Below, piece by piece: positions 36,651 to 46,062 of a DNA stretch of 64,000 nt. Within the stretch, counting starts at the first letter, position 1; every line of letters starts with the position of its first letter. Below the pieces are notes generated by a model, which was given only the letters and a program-made list of their open reading frames with translations, was not told the DNA's origin and did not search any database. The stretch lies in NCBI GenBank assembly GCA_965221755.1, contig OZ244921.1:1116001-1180000 (forward strand), given 5' to 3'. This DNA is from Azophilus sp965221755 (lineage in GTDB: Bacteria; Pseudomonadota; Gammaproteobacteria; Pseudomonadales; Azotimanducaceae). The position numbers were made by a program, and so were the translations under genes.

Positions 36651-38894
36651 ATGCAAACCCAAGCCGCCGAATTCGAGACCCTGCCGCTGCGCGCCTACAC
36701 CGAGCGGGCGTACTTGGACTACGCCATGTACGTCATCAACGACCGGGCCCTGCCGCATATCGCCGATGGCCTGAAGCCCGTTCAGCGGCGCATCATTTTC
36801 GCCATGGGCGAACTCGGCCTCGCCAGCAACGCCAAGTTCGCCAAGTCGGCCCGCACCGTGGGCGACGTGCTCGGCAAGTTCCATCCCCATGGCGACAGCG
36901 CCTGCTACGAAGCCATGGTGCTGATGGCGCAGCCGTTCTCGTTCCGCTACCCCTTGGTGGACGGCCAAGGCAATTGGGGGGCGCCTGACGATCCCAAGTC
37001 CTTTGCCGCCATGCGCTACACCGAGTCCCGGCTGTCCCGCCACGCCCAACTGCTGCTCGCCGAGACCCGCCAAGGCACGGTGGACTTTGCGCCCAACTTC
37101 GACGGCTCGCTGGAGGAGCCGGTGCTGCTCCCGGCCCAGGTGCCGATGCTGCTGCACAACGGCGGCACCGGCATTGCGGTGGGCATGGCCACGGACATTC
37201 CGCCGCACAACATGAATGAAGTGGTGAACGCCTGCATTCACCTGCTGGACTCGCCCCAAGCGGAGCTGGATGACGTCATGGCCCACATCCAAGGGCCGGA
37301 CTTCCCCTCCGAAGCGCTGATCGTGACGCCGCGCGAGGACATCCGCGCCCTCTACGAGACCGGACGCGGCAGCATCAAGGCGCGGGCGGCGTACCGCCGC
37401 GAGAGCGGCGCCATCGTCATCACCGCCTTGCCCCACCAAACCTCCCCAGCCAAGGTGCTGGAGCAGATCGCCGCCCAGATGCAGGCCAAAAAGCTGCCCA
37501 TGCTGAGCGATCTGCGCGATGAGTCCGACCACGAGAACCCGACCCGCCTGGTGCTCACACCCCGCTCCAACCGAGTGGACTGCGACCGGCTGATGAGCCA
37601 CCTGTTCGCCACCACCGACCTGGAGCGCAACTACCGGGTCAACATGAACGTCATCGGCCTCGACCAGCGCCCGCAAGTCAAGAACCTGGTCGGCATCCTC
37701 AAGGAATGGCTGGCCTACCGGCAAACGGTGGTCACCCGGCGCATCCAGTTTCGGCTGGACAGGATCATCGAGCGCCTGCACGTGCTCGACGGCCTGCTCA
37801 TCGCCTACGTCAACCTCGATGAGGTGATTCGCATCATTCGTGAGGAGCACAAGCCCAAGGCGGCCTTGATGCAGCGCTTCCAGCTGTCCGACGCCCAAGC
37901 CAATGCCATCCTCGACCTGCGCCTGCGCCAGCTCGCCAAGCTGGAGGAGCGCAAGCTGCAGGAGGAGCGCGCCGCCTTGGATGCGGAGCGCATCGATCTG
38001 GAGAAAACGCTCAATTCCAAGGCCCGCCTGAAGCGCCTGATCCGCAATGAGCTGAGCGCCGCCGCCGAGGAGTACGGCGACGCCCGGCGCTCGCCCTTGG
38101 CGAGGGTGGATGAGGCCGCGGCCTTCACGGAGGGCGAGCTCACCTCCAGCGAACCCATCACCGCGATCCTCTCCGAGAAGGGCTGGGTGCGCTCGGCCAA
38201 GGGCCACGATCTCAATCCGGCGGACCTGTCCTACCGCAGCGGCGATGCCTTCGGCACTGCGGCGCGGGGCCGCAGCAACGAGCTGCTGGCGTTCCTCGAC
38301 TCCACCGGCCGCGGCTACAGCCTCTCCGCCGCCAGCCTGCCCTCCGCCCGCAGCCAAGGCGAGCCGCTTACCGGTCGGCTGAAGCCCCCGGAGGGCGCCC
38401 GCTTCGTCGGCGTGGCCCTCGGGTCAAGCGGCAGCCCGCTGCTGCTCGCCTCCGACGCCGGCTACGGCTTCATCGCGGCCCTCGAAGACCTCGTGACCAA
38501 GAACAAGGCCGGCAAAGCCTGCCTCAGCGTCCCCAAGGACGCCGCCGCGCTGCCGCCCGCCGCTTTCGACGGGACGGCTGGCCGCCAAGTCGCCGCGGTC
38601 ACCAACCAAGGCTACCTGCTGGTGTTTCCCTTGGACTCGCTGCCCAAGCTCGCCCGCGGCAAGGGCGTGAAGCTGATCAACATCCCTGCGCCCGCCCGCA
38701 AGGCAGGCACGGAACGGCTGGTCGCCGCCGCCGTGCTCGGCCCCAAGGATGAACTGCTGATCCACTCCGGCGCCCGCTACCTGCGCATGAGGCCCCGCGA
38801 CCTCGAAGCCTACTTGGGCGAACGGGCAAGACGCGGACGCCGCCTGCCGCGAGGCTACCAACGGGTTGACCGGGTGGAGAGAGCGCCGAGCTAA
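36651..38894 (+). CDS. parC: DNA topoisomerase IV subunit A
   Basis: A 747-residue DNA-cleaving subunit. The catalytic tyrosine is Y123 in AAMRYTESRL. The quinolone-resistance region reads HPHGDSACYEAM with S83 and E87 (equivalent to E. coli S80 and E84), that is, unmutated. The tower and coiled-coil regions follow, with a C-terminal beta-pinwheel (about 490-740). It is coupled to parE. Confidence 0.96.
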   Translation: MQTQAAEFETLPLRAYTERAYLDYAMYVINDRALPHIADGLKPVQRRIIFAMGELGLASNAKFAKSARTVGDVLGKFHPHGDSACYEAMVLMAQPFSFRYPLVDGQGNWGAPDDPKSFAAMRYTESRLSRHAQLLLAETRQGTVDFAPNFDGSLEEPVLLPAQVPMLLHNGGTGIAVGMATDIPPHNMNEVVNACIHLLDSPQAELDDVMAHIQGPDFPSEALIVTPREDIRALYETGRGSIKARAAYRRESGAIVITALPHQTSPAKVLEQIAAQMQAKKLPMLSDLRDESDHENPTRLVLTPRSNRVDCDRLMSHLFATTDLERNYRVNMNVIGLDQRPQVKNLVGILKEWLAYRQTVVTRRIQFRLDRIIERLHVLDGLLIAYVNLDEVIRIIREEHKPKAALMQRFQLSDAQANAILDLRLRQLAKLEERKLQEERAALDAERIDLEKTLNSKARLKRLIRNELSAAAEEYGDARRSPLARVDEAAAFTEGELTSSEPITAILSEKGWVRSAKGHDLNPADLSYRSGDAFGTAARGRSNELLAFLDSTGRGYSLSAASLPSARSQGEPLTGRLKPPEGARFVGVALGSSGSPLLLASDAGYGFIAALEDLVTKNKAGKACLSVPKDAAALPPAAFDGTAGRQVAAVTNQGYLLVFPLDSLPKLARGKGVKLINIPAPARKAGTERLVAAAVLGPKDELLIHSGARYLRMRPRDLEAYLGERARRGRRLPRGYQRVDRVERAPS

Positions 38895-38939
38895 GCGGAC
38901 GGCGCAGGGTCGAAGACAGGACGGCCCTCGCCGTCGCTT

Positions 38940-39254
38940 CAAGCGAGAGTTGCGGGTCAGCCCCGCCTGCATGACCTCCTCCCGCAAGTAGGTTTGCACG
39001 TAGTCCCGCAGGTAGGCGCCTAGGTCAGGGTCCCTGAATCGGGCGGTCAGGCGCCCGAACAGCAGGGATTCCCCCAAGTCGAAGGCGTTCTGCCGCTCCA
39101 TCACGCTCAACGGATGCATGCGGAAGGTGCGGGCCCGGCCTGCAAGCAGGTTAACGCCCTGTCGGCGGAGCTTGCGGGCACTGGATCCTGTGAGAACGAA
39201 GCGCAATGCGCATGATTCGATCAGATCATGCACTTCATTGAGCAGTGAGGGAAG
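38940..39254 (-). pseudogene. AAA ATPase/DUF4143 protein fragment
   Basis: About 100 codons match the middle of the large ATPase family with AAA_14 and DUF4143 domains: LPSLLNEVHDLIES, LRFVLTGSSARKLRRQGVNLLAGRA (the sensor-1 region) and YVQTYLREEVMQAGLTRN. The Walker A part and the C-terminal half are absent and the frame continues into parC antisense. These proteins are often toxin-like or defence-associated. It fills most of the gap between parC and zapA. Confidence 0.6.
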
Positions 39255-39298
39255 ATGTCGAAGGTTCCATCTCCGAGGGGAAACCGCCGATCGGCGCT

Positions 39299-39586
39299 TC
39301 AAGGCTCAAGCGCGGCGTCGAGCTTGGCGGTGAGCCGCTGCAGTTGCGGTCCGGCGTCCTGCGCGCCGCCGCCTTCGGCGAAGTGCCCGTTGGCGATGTT
39401 GAGGGCCGCCATGACGGCGATGCGATCCGGGCTGAGCGCAGCGCCCGCGCGCTGCACCTCGCGCATGGCGACGTCCACCCGGCGGGCGGAAGCCTGCAGG
39501 GCGTCCAACTCATCGGCAGCGCACGTCACGCTGTAGGTTCGGCCGAGAATGGCCACATCGACTGTCGTTGTTTGGATTTCCGCCAT
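39299..39586 (-). CDS. zapA: Cell division protein ZapA
   Basis: A 95-residue ZapA-family protein that bundles FtsZ filaments at mid-cell. The N-terminal domain has VDVAILGRTYSVTC, and the C-terminal helix includes RIAVMAALNIANGH, both family hallmarks. ATG 39586 overlaps the upstream stop in TGATG. A GTG one codon earlier is also possible. The 6S RNA gene that often follows zapA is not seen; the ATPase fragment lies there instead. Confidence 0.88.
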   Translation of the reverse strand: MAEIQTTTVDVAILGRTYSVTCAADELDALQASARRVDVAMREVQRAGAALSPDRIAVMAALNIANGHFAEGGGAQDAGPQLQRLTAKLDAALEP

Positions 39587-39816
39587 CACTCATCCGCCAG
39601 CAGCTTCAAGCGGTTGATCATCGCCTCAATGCGCGACTTCGCCAACTCGTTCCTGCGCACCAGATCGGCCCGCTCGACGGACCAGCTCCGTTGCGCTTGG
39701 CGCAACGCCTTGTTCTCCGAGGCGAGCGTCCGGTTTCGCTCGATGATGCGGTCTATCCGATCCTCAAGGGCTTCCCAACTTGCGCTTGCGGCCTCGTCGG
39801 TGGTTTGGTCGCTCAT
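39586..39816 (-). CDS. TIGR02449-type small coiled-coil protein
   Basis: A 76-residue helical protein with a heptad-like pattern (ALEDRIDRIIERNRTLASENKALR, then RADLVRRNELAKSRIEAMINRLK). It fits the short family encoded just upstream of zapA in gammaproteobacteria, likely a ZapB-like partner in Z-ring organisation; this role is inferred. ATG 39816 is chosen; longer frames run into the leader repeat. Confidence 0.8.
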   Translation of the reverse strand: MSDQTTDEAASASWEALEDRIDRIIERNRTLASENKALRQAQRSWSVERADLVRRNELAKSRIEAMINRLKLLADE

Positions 39817-39848
39817 TGCGGCGAGTGTACCCCACGCGGGCGGGCGAT

Positions 39849-39942
39849 TGTGCGGGCTCAGAAACGCACCGGAACCCGACCCATGCAACAAAGGCGGAGT
39901 TTCGCGCCCACGAAACTCCAACGCGCCCGCTTCGCGGGCGCG
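39849..39942 (+). repeat. Structured leader repeat, single unit (copy G)
   Basis: TGTGCGGGCTCAGAAAC, GCACCGGAACCCGACCC, then GGAGTTTCG...CGAAACTCC and a terminal hairpin with arms GCGCCCGC/GCGGGCGC ending at 39942. It is followed 59 nt later by the ygfB TTG start and points toward it. It lies between divergent genes. Confidence 0.85.
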
Positions 39943-40001
39943 CTCTTCGCTGCGAAAAACTGCTAGCATTGCAGGCATTTCCAAGCAGGCGTTCAAGAGC
40001 C

Positions 40002-40523
40002 TTGTCCGATCTCACGGCGCTGGCGGTTCGGGCCAGCCAATTCATTTCGATCTCCGAGCTGCATGGCGCGGTCTGCGGCCTTGCGGCAGGCAGCGCCCGG
40101 TCCTTGGACGGGGCTGAGGACGAGCGTGAACTGCTGCGGACGCTCATCGACCTGCTCGGCAGCGACGCCTTGACCGATGCCGAAAGCGTGGATGAGTTCG
40201 TGCATGCCAGCCTCGACGCCCTGCTGGCTGATGACCTCAGCTTCGCGCCGCTGCTGCCGGATGATGATGCGCCCATCGCCGTGCGCGTGCAGGGCATCGC
40301 CGAGTGGTGCGGCGCGTTCGCAGCTGGCTACGGCGCGCAGCCCGTTGCGGAGGACGAGCAGGGCGAGGAGCTGCTGCGCGACTTCATCGCCATTTCCGGC
40401 GCCGAAGCCGATGACGAGGACGACGAGACCGCTGAGGCGGCGCTCTGGGAACTTGAGCAGTACGCCAAGGTGGGAGCGCTGCTGCTGGCCACAGGAGGCG
40501 CCGCGGCCGATGAAGCCAATTAG
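40002..40523 (+). CDS. ygfB: UPF0149 family protein YgfB
   Basis: A 173-residue acidic helical protein of the YgfB/YecA family: ELHGAVCGLAAG, then FAPLLPDDDAPIAVRVQGIAEWCGAFAAGYG. In Pseudomonas YgfB modulates AmpDh3 and beta-lactam resistance; elsewhere the role is unknown. TTG 40002 is chosen because all longer starts cross the repeat. It heads the run ygfB-pepP-ubiH-gcvT-gcvH-gcvPA-gcvPB, with a 14-base overlap with pepP. Confidence 0.85.
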   Translation: MSDLTALAVRASQFISISELHGAVCGLAAGSARSLDGAEDERELLRTLIDLLGSDALTDAESVDEFVHASLDALLADDLSFAPLLPDDDAPIAVRVQGIAEWCGAFAAGYGAQPVAEDEQGEELLRDFIAISGAEADDEDDETAEAALWELEQYAKVGALLLATGGAAADEAN

Positions 40524-41853
40524 CCTTGATGAGCATCGCCGGCGGCGCGGCAGCCTGCTGCGCGCGATGGCGCCGGGCACGGTCGCCATCGTGCCCGGCG
40601 CCATGCCCGCGCGCCGCAACGGCGATGTCGATTATCCGTTTCGCCAGGACAGCGATTTCTGGTACCTCACCGGGTTCGGGGAATCCGGGGCGACGCTCGT
40701 GCTGCGCCGCGGCAAGGGCAATGACGAAGGCGATGCGACGATCCTGTTCTGCCGGGAACGCGATGCCAAGGACGAACTTTACAACGGCGAACGTCTCGGT
40801 CCAGATCGGGCTGCCGAGGCGCTGGGTCTGGATTCAGCCCACCCGGCATCGGCTCTGGACGAACGCTTGCCACCCCTTGTCGGTGCGGCGGACGCCATCT
40901 ACTGCGCCTTCGGGGAGGAAGCCGCATTCGATCAACGCTTGAGCGGCTGGCTGGCGCAGGCCCGCGCCCAACGGCTGCGCCCCAACGGAGAGGTTCGGGC
41001 CCTGAAGCCCCTGCTGCACGAGCTGCGCCTGTTCAAGTCCGCAGCCGAAGTCGAACTGATGCGCGCCGCCGCCGACCTCACTGTGGAGGGTCACTTGCGC
41101 GCCATGCGACGTTGCGCGCCGGGTGGCCGGGAGGCCGACCTCGAAGCGGAGCTGCTCCATGCCTTTCTGCGCGGCGGCGCCCGGAGCAGCGCCTATCCCG
41201 CCATTGTCGCCAGCGGCGCCAACGCCTGCGTACTGCACTACCAAGCCAACGCAGCGGCTCTCAAGGCCGGCGACCTCGTGCTGATTGATGCTGGCTGCGA
41301 AGTCGAGCACTACGCCGCCGACCTCACGCGCACCTTTCCCGTCAGCGGTCGTTTCACCCCCGCCCAAGCTGCGCTGTACGAGATCGTGCAGGAAGCCCAG
41401 CAGCAGGCCATTGCCGCTTGCCAACCGGGAGCCGCCTTTGAGGCGGCGGATGAGGCGGCGCTCAACGTCATGGTGGCCGGTCTCGAACGGCTCGGCATCG
41501 ATCCATCGTCCACGGTCAACGGCGTGGCGGCGGATCACGACGCTGCCGACGAGGACGCCAAACGCCCCGCGCTCTGTCCGCATCGAACCTCGCACTGGCT
41601 GGGCTTGGACGTCCACGATTGCGCCGCCGCCCGGTTCGGCGATGAGCCGCCCGCCCTGGCCCCCGGCATGGCGCTCACGGTGGAGCCGGGCATTTACCTC
41701 CCGCCGCGCCTTAAGACCGTGGCCACCAAGTGGCGGGGCATCGGAGTGCGCATTGAGGACGATGTGCTGATCACCGCCGACGGGCCGGAAGTGCTCACCG
41801 AGGGGGCGCCCAAGGACATCGCTGAAATCGAACGGATCATGGCCTGTGGCTGA
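40510..41853 (+). CDS. pepP: Xaa-Pro aminopeptidase
   Basis: A 447-residue metallopeptidase that removes N-terminal residues ahead of proline. The pita-bread fold metal ligands are present: two aspartates in VLIDAGCEVEHYAADLTRTF, a histidine in TSHWLGLDVHD, and glutamates in TVEPGIYL and VRIEDDVL. The N-terminal domain starts ISLDEHRRRRGSL and contains FWYLTGFGESGA. ATG 40510 overlaps ygfB, and its end overlaps ubiH. Confidence 0.93.
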   Translation: MKPISLDEHRRRRGSLLRAMAPGTVAIVPGAMPARRNGDVDYPFRQDSDFWYLTGFGESGATLVLRRGKGNDEGDATILFCRERDAKDELYNGERLGPDRAAEALGLDSAHPASALDERLPPLVGAADAIYCAFGEEAAFDQRLSGWLAQARAQRLRPNGEVRALKPLLHELRLFKSAAEVELMRAAADLTVEGHLRAMRRCAPGGREADLEAELLHAFLRGGARSSAYPAIVASGANACVLHYQANAAALKAGDLVLIDAGCEVEHYAADLTRTFPVSGRFTPAQAALYEIVQEAQQQAIAACQPGAAFEAADEAALNVMVAGLERLGIDPSSTVNGVAADHDAADEDAKRPALCPHRTSHWLGLDVHDCAAARFGDEPPALAPGMALTVEPGIYLPPRLKTVATKWRGIGVRIEDDVLITADGPEVLTEGAPKDIAEIERIMACG

Positions 41854-43042
41854 GGCCGTTCACGAAGAGTTCGAGGCGGCCGTGGTCGGGGGCGGGCCGA
41901 TGGGCGCGGCAACGGCCTTGGGCTTGGCGGATGCCGGACGGCGCGTGGCGCTGATCGAACAACGCCGGCCCCAGGTCAAAGTGGGGGCGCTGGGCATGGA
42001 CTTGCGCACCTTGGCCCTTTCCCCCGCCTCCCAAGCCTTGCTGGCGAGCTTAAGTCTATGGGACGGCTTGAAGCCCACGCCCTATGGCGCCATGCGGGTC
42101 TGGGAGGAGCGCGGCACTGCCGCGATTCACTTTGCGGCCAGCGACGTGGGCCGTGCCGAGTTGGGCTGGATGCAGGAGTACGGCCCGCTGGCGCAGGCCG
42201 CATGGCAGCGGTTGGGCGAGCACTCGAATGCCGAGTTGATCGTCGGGCAGGCCCCTTCGGCGATCGAACCGCAACGGGACGCGGTGGCCATGGACGTTGG
42301 CGCCCGGCGGCTGCGGGCGGCGCTGCTGATCGTCGCCGATGGCGCCCAGTCGCGGATCCGCGAACAGCTTGGCGTCAAGGCCCATGTCCAAAACACCGGC
42401 CAAGTGGCGTTGGTGAGCGTGGTGCGGACCACCTCGGGCCACAAGGGCACGGCTTGGCAGCGGTTCCTGCACGACGGCCCCTTGGCCTTGCTGCCCGGCT
42501 GCGACCAGCGCACCGCCGCCTTGATCTGGTCTCAGTCCCCCCTCGCCGCGGCTCGGAGGCTTGACATGGATGAGAGCGCCTTTTGCGCTGAACTGACGAG
42601 TCATTCGGAAGCCTGCCTAGGCCAGATCTGCGCCTTGGACCAGCGCCTGACCTTCCCCTTGGCGCAGTCCGTGGCGGCTTCCTTCAACCCCCGCCCCCGG
42701 GTGCTGCTCATCGGCGACGCGGCCCGAGTGGTGCATCTGATGGCGGGGCTTGGCCTCAATCTGGGGTTCGAGGACGTCGCTGGCTTGCTGCGCCGGGCCC
42801 AAGACGCCTCGGACCTCGGCGCGCCGGGCCTGTGGCGCGCCTTTGCCCGCCGCCGCCGGGCCCGCGCCCAAGCGATCGTGCGCATGCTGGCCACCCTGCA
42901 GGGCCTGTACGGCATCAAGCAGCCAGCCATTCAATGGCTGCGCAACGCCGGCGTGCGCCTGGTCAACGATCTCGCGCCGCTCAAACGGCAGATCATCATC
43001 GAGGCGATGGGGTTGGGTCCATTGGCGGGGCGTTTGCGCTGA
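41846..43042 (+). CDS. ubiH: UbiH/VisC-family FAD monooxygenase
   Basis: A 398-residue flavoprotein hydroxylase for ubiquinone ring oxidation. The FAD motif is VVGGGPMGAATALGLADAG near residue 12; the DG motif is IVADGAQSRIRE near 165; the second FAD motif is LLIGDAARVVHLMAGLGLNLG, in which the usual HPLAGQG glutamine is replaced by leucine. It may be UbiH or a UbiF/VisC paralogue. GTG 41846 overlaps the pepP stop. Confidence 0.85.
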   Translation: MAEAVHEEFEAAVVGGGPMGAATALGLADAGRRVALIEQRRPQVKVGALGMDLRTLALSPASQALLASLSLWDGLKPTPYGAMRVWEERGTAAIHFAASDVGRAELGWMQEYGPLAQAAWQRLGEHSNAELIVGQAPSAIEPQRDAVAMDVGARRLRAALLIVADGAQSRIREQLGVKAHVQNTGQVALVSVVRTTSGHKGTAWQRFLHDGPLALLPGCDQRTAALIWSQSPLAAARRLDMDESAFCAELTSHSEACLGQICALDQRLTFPLAQSVAASFNPRPRVLLIGDAARVVHLMAGLGLNLGFEDVAGLLRRAQDASDLGAPGLWRAFARRRRARAQAIVRMLATLQGLYGIKQPAIQWLRNAGVRLVNDLAPLKRQIIIEAMGLGPLAGRLR

Positions 43043-43045
43043 ACG

Positions 43046-44128
43046 ATGGCCAACGGCTACCGAAAGACCGCGCTCCACGATGTCTGCGTCGCCGCGGGCG
43101 CGAAGATGGCGCCCTTCGCCGGCTGGTCGCTGCCGCTGCATTTCGGCTCGCAAATCGCGGAGCATCGGGCGGTTCGGGCTGCGGCCGGCCTCTTCGACGT
43201 CTCGCACATGGCCGTCTTCGACGTGGGCGGGCCGGGCGCGCTGCCGCTTCTGCAGCGGGTGCTGGCGGGTGACGCGGCGCGTTTGACGGACGCAGGCCAA
43301 GCGCTCTACACCCTGATGCTCAACGACTCCGCCGGCATCATTGACGACTTGCTCGCCTACCGCCACGGGGACGGCTACCGGCTGGTGGCCAACGCCGCCA
43401 ATCGGCAAGCCGTTGGCGGTTGGCTCAAGGAGCGGCGGGGACCGGATGCGACCGTCACGGAACGGGACTTGGCCATGCTCGCGCTGCAGGGGCCAAAGGC
43501 GCTTGAGTTGTTCGAGGATGCCCATGGCGCGGGCGCTGATCGTCTCAAGCCCTTCCACGCCATGGAGCTTGGCGACTGGATGCTGGCCCACACCGGCTAC
43601 ACGGGCGAGGCAGGGCTGGAGATCATCTTGCCGAATGCCGATGCGCCCGGGCTTTGGTCGCGATTGACCGCAGCCGGCGCGGCTCCGGCTGGGCTTGGCG
43701 CTCGGGACACCTTGCGCCTGGAGGCCGGCCTGAAGCTGCACGGCCAGGACATGGACGCGAACACCACGCCCTTGGAAGCCGGCCTGCGGTGGACCGTGCA
43801 CTGGCAACCCGAGGAGCGGCCCTTCATCGGCCGGGAGGCGCTGGCCGCCCAAGCTGCCGAAGGCGCCCGCAACCGACTCTTCGGGCTGGTCCTTGAGGGT
43901 CGGGGGGTGCTGCGCGGCGGGCAGCGGGTTTTCGCCGCCGAAGGCGAGGGCGTGATCACCAGCGGTATTTTTTCCCCCACCTTGGGTTACAGTATCGCGT
44001 TCGCGCGGCTGCCCTCGAACGCCGTCGGCGCGGCAGAGGTGCTGATCCGCGGCAAGCGGCAGCAAGCCCGCTTGGTGCGGCCGCCGTTCGTGCGCGGGGG
44101 ACGCCCCGCATTCCAGGAGCTAAACTAG
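43046..44128 (+). CDS. gcvT: Aminomethyltransferase (glycine cleavage T protein)
   Basis: A 360-residue folate enzyme that releases ammonia from the aminomethyl-lipoyl H protein and forms 5,10-methylene-tetrahydrofolate. Blocks seen: GAKMAPFAGWSLPLHFG, FDVSHMAVFDV, MLNDSAGIIDDLL, TGYTGEAGLEIILP, GLGARDTLRLEAGLKLHGQDMD. It begins 3 bp behind ubiH, so it shares that transcript; there is no room for a glycine riboswitch. Confidence 0.95.
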   Translation: MANGYRKTALHDVCVAAGAKMAPFAGWSLPLHFGSQIAEHRAVRAAAGLFDVSHMAVFDVGGPGALPLLQRVLAGDAARLTDAGQALYTLMLNDSAGIIDDLLAYRHGDGYRLVANAANRQAVGGWLKERRGPDATVTERDLAMLALQGPKALELFEDAHGAGADRLKPFHAMELGDWMLAHTGYTGEAGLEIILPNADAPGLWSRLTAAGAAPAGLGARDTLRLEAGLKLHGQDMDANTTPLEAGLRWTVHWQPEERPFIGREALAAQAAEGARNRLFGLVLEGRGVLRGGQRVFAAEGEGVITSGIFSPTLGYSIAFARLPSNAVGAAEVLIRGKRQQARLVRPPFVRGGRPAFQELN

Positions 44129-44140
44129 GAATTCAAGCCC

Positions 44141-44533
44141 ATGAGCGACACACCGGACGATCTGCGCTACGCAAGCACCCACGAATGGGCGCGCCTTGAT
44201 GACGACGGCATCGTGGTCGGCATCAGCGACTACGCGCAGGATGCCCTGGGCGACGTGGTTTACGTCGAGTTGCCGGAGGTTGGGCAGGAGGTGCAAGCCG
44301 GGGAGGAGATCGCCGTGGTCGAATCCGTCAAGGCCGCATCGGACATCTACGCCCCGGTCGCCGGCGTGGTGGAGGCCGTCAACGAGGCCCTCGACGACGG
44401 CCCGGAGACCGTCAATCAGGATCCCTACGGCAACGGCTGGTTTTTCCGCATCGTCCCAAACGACGAAAGCCAGCTTGAGGATCTGCTGAACGCTGAAGCC
44501 TATGCGGAGCAGTGCGCGGCGGAGCAGGAGTAG
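44141..44533 (+). CDS. gcvH: Glycine cleavage H protein
   Basis: A 130-residue lipoyl carrier. The lipoyl-lysine is K64 in VVESVKAASDIYAPV. The N-terminus RYASTHEWARLDDDG and the NQDPYGNGWFFRI block are standard. It shuttles the aminomethyl group between GcvP, GcvT and lipoamide dehydrogenase. It lies 12 bp behind gcvT. Confidence 0.96.
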   Translation: MSDTPDDLRYASTHEWARLDDDGIVVGISDYAQDALGDVVYVELPEVGQEVQAGEEIAVVESVKAASDIYAPVAGVVEAVNEALDDGPETVNQDPYGNGWFFRIVPNDESQLEDLLNAEAYAEQCAAEQE

Positions 44534-44569
44534 GGCGTCCGCACCGAATCCATTTTGCTGAGGTTCCCG

Positions 44570-45979
44570 ATGCCGTTCATTCCCCACACGCCAGCCGATG
44601 AGCAGGCCATGCTTGAGCAAATCGGCGTGGATTCGATCGCCGCGCTCTTTGCGGAGATCCCGGCCGAGCTGCGGGCGCACGGGCCGTCGCCGTCGGCGCC
44701 TGCCGCCGGGCGCAGTCCCCGGAGCGAGGGCGTCCCGCCCTCGGCGGCGCCCGGCGAGGCGATGAGCGAAATGGCCATGCTGCGCTGGATGGGGAAGCGG
44801 GCCGAGCAGGACGCGGGGCTGGCCTGCTTTGCCGGAGCCGGCTGCTACGACCACCATGTGCCGGCGGCGGTTTGGGACGTCGCCGGTCGCGGCGAGTTCA
44901 TGACCGCCTACACCCCCTACCAAGCCGAAGCCAGCCAAGGCACCCTGCAACTGGTCTTCGAGTATCAGACGATGATGTGCGAACTGACCGCCATGGACGC
45001 CTCCAACGCCAGCGTTTACGACGGCGCATCAGGCCTTGCGGAGGCGATCCTGATGGCGGTGCGCAAGTTGGCCCGCAAATCGCGCCGGCGGCGGGTGCTG
45101 ATGGCCGAGACACTGCATCCCCACTACCGGGACGCGGCCCGCAACATCGTCGCCAACCAAGGGGTGGAGATCGAGACGCTGCCGATGGCCCAGGGCCGCT
45201 GCGATCTGCGCCGCCTGCCGGACGTTGGGGACTTGGCGGCGGTGGTGCTGCAGCAGCCTAACTTCTTCGGCTTGCTCGAGGACGCCGACCGCCTCTCCGA
45301 TTGGGCCAAGGAGCGGGGCGCCGCGGTGATCGGCGTGGTCAACCCGCTCACCCTGGCGGTGCTTAAGCCACCCGGCCAGTGGGGCGAATCCGGTGCCGAC
45401 ATCGCCTGCGGAGACGGCCAGCCATTGGGCGCGCCCATGAGTTCCGGAGGCCCCTCGTTCGGGTTCATCTGCGCCAAGGCCGCGTTCACCAGGCAGCTGC
45501 CCGGCCGCATCATCGGCCAGACCGAGGATGCCAGCGGCCGCATCGGCTACAGCCTGACCTTGCAGGCCCGGGAACAGCACATCCGGCGCGGCAAGGCCAC
45601 CTCCAACATTTGCACCAATCAGGGCCTGCTGGTGACCGCAGGGGCGGTCCACATGGCGCTGATGGGGCCGAAGGGCCTGGCGGCGGCGGCCGCAGCCAGC
45701 CGCGCCAACACGCTGCGGCTGGTCAAGCGGCTCTGCGCCGTTGAAGGCGTCCGCCCGTTGTTCCCCCACCCCTTCTTCCACGAATGCGCCTTGGCGCTGC
45801 CCAAGCCCGCTGGGGAGGTGCTCGACGCCCTGCTCGACCACGGCATTCTCGGCGGGGTTTCGCTGGCCAAGCGCTTCCCGGCGCTCGGCCACGCGCTGCT
45901 GGTCTGCGCCACCGAAAAGCGCAGCGCCGAGGAGATCGACGCCTACGGCCGAGCGCTGGCCGCAGTGATCGCGGAATAG
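44570..45979 (+). CDS. gcvPA: Glycine dehydrogenase subunit 1 (GcvP N-terminal half)
   Basis: A 469-residue protein equal to the first half of glycine decarboxylase in organisms with split P protein. It begins MPFIPHTPADEQAMLEQIG and contains GAGCYDHHVPAAV, YTPYQAEASQGTLQLVFEYQ, ANEQ-like GRIIGQTEDASGRIGYSLTLQAREQHIRRGKATSNICTNQ-region residues in shorter blocks. It pairs with GcvPB to bind PLP and decarboxylate glycine. An insert of about 25 residues rich in Pro, Ser and Ala follows ELRAHG near residue 42 and is unusual. Confidence 0.94.
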   Translation: MPFIPHTPADEQAMLEQIGVDSIAALFAEIPAELRAHGPSPSAPAAGRSPRSEGVPPSAAPGEAMSEMAMLRWMGKRAEQDAGLACFAGAGCYDHHVPAAVWDVAGRGEFMTAYTPYQAEASQGTLQLVFEYQTMMCELTAMDASNASVYDGASGLAEAILMAVRKLARKSRRRRVLMAETLHPHYRDAARNIVANQGVEIETLPMAQGRCDLRRLPDVGDLAAVVLQQPNFFGLLEDADRLSDWAKERGAAVIGVVNPLTLAVLKPPGQWGESGADIACGDGQPLGAPMSSGGPSFGFICAKAAFTRQLPGRIIGQTEDASGRIGYSLTLQAREQHIRRGKATSNICTNQGLLVTAGAVHMALMGPKGLAAAAAASRANTLRLVKRLCAVEGVRPLFPHPFFHECALALPKPAGEVLDALLDHGILGGVSLAKRFPALGHALLVCATEKRSAEEIDAYGRALAAVIAE

Positions 45980-46062
45980 GGTTGCCCCGTGAGTCAGCGT
46001 TTGCGCCCGGCGAATACCTGGCCGCCGATCGGCGGCATCGACCCGCTTGCGGAGCCATTCCA

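Noticed and set aside
34602..38357. A 1251-codon open frame antisense to parE and parC
   Set aside because: GC-rich third positions of the real genes keep this frame open. Its product is low in complexity (Gly, Gln, His, Val), matches no family, and both sense genes are clear.
43043..43045. Glycine riboswitch ahead of gcvT
   Set aside because: gcvT starts 3 bp behind ubiH; there is no leader.
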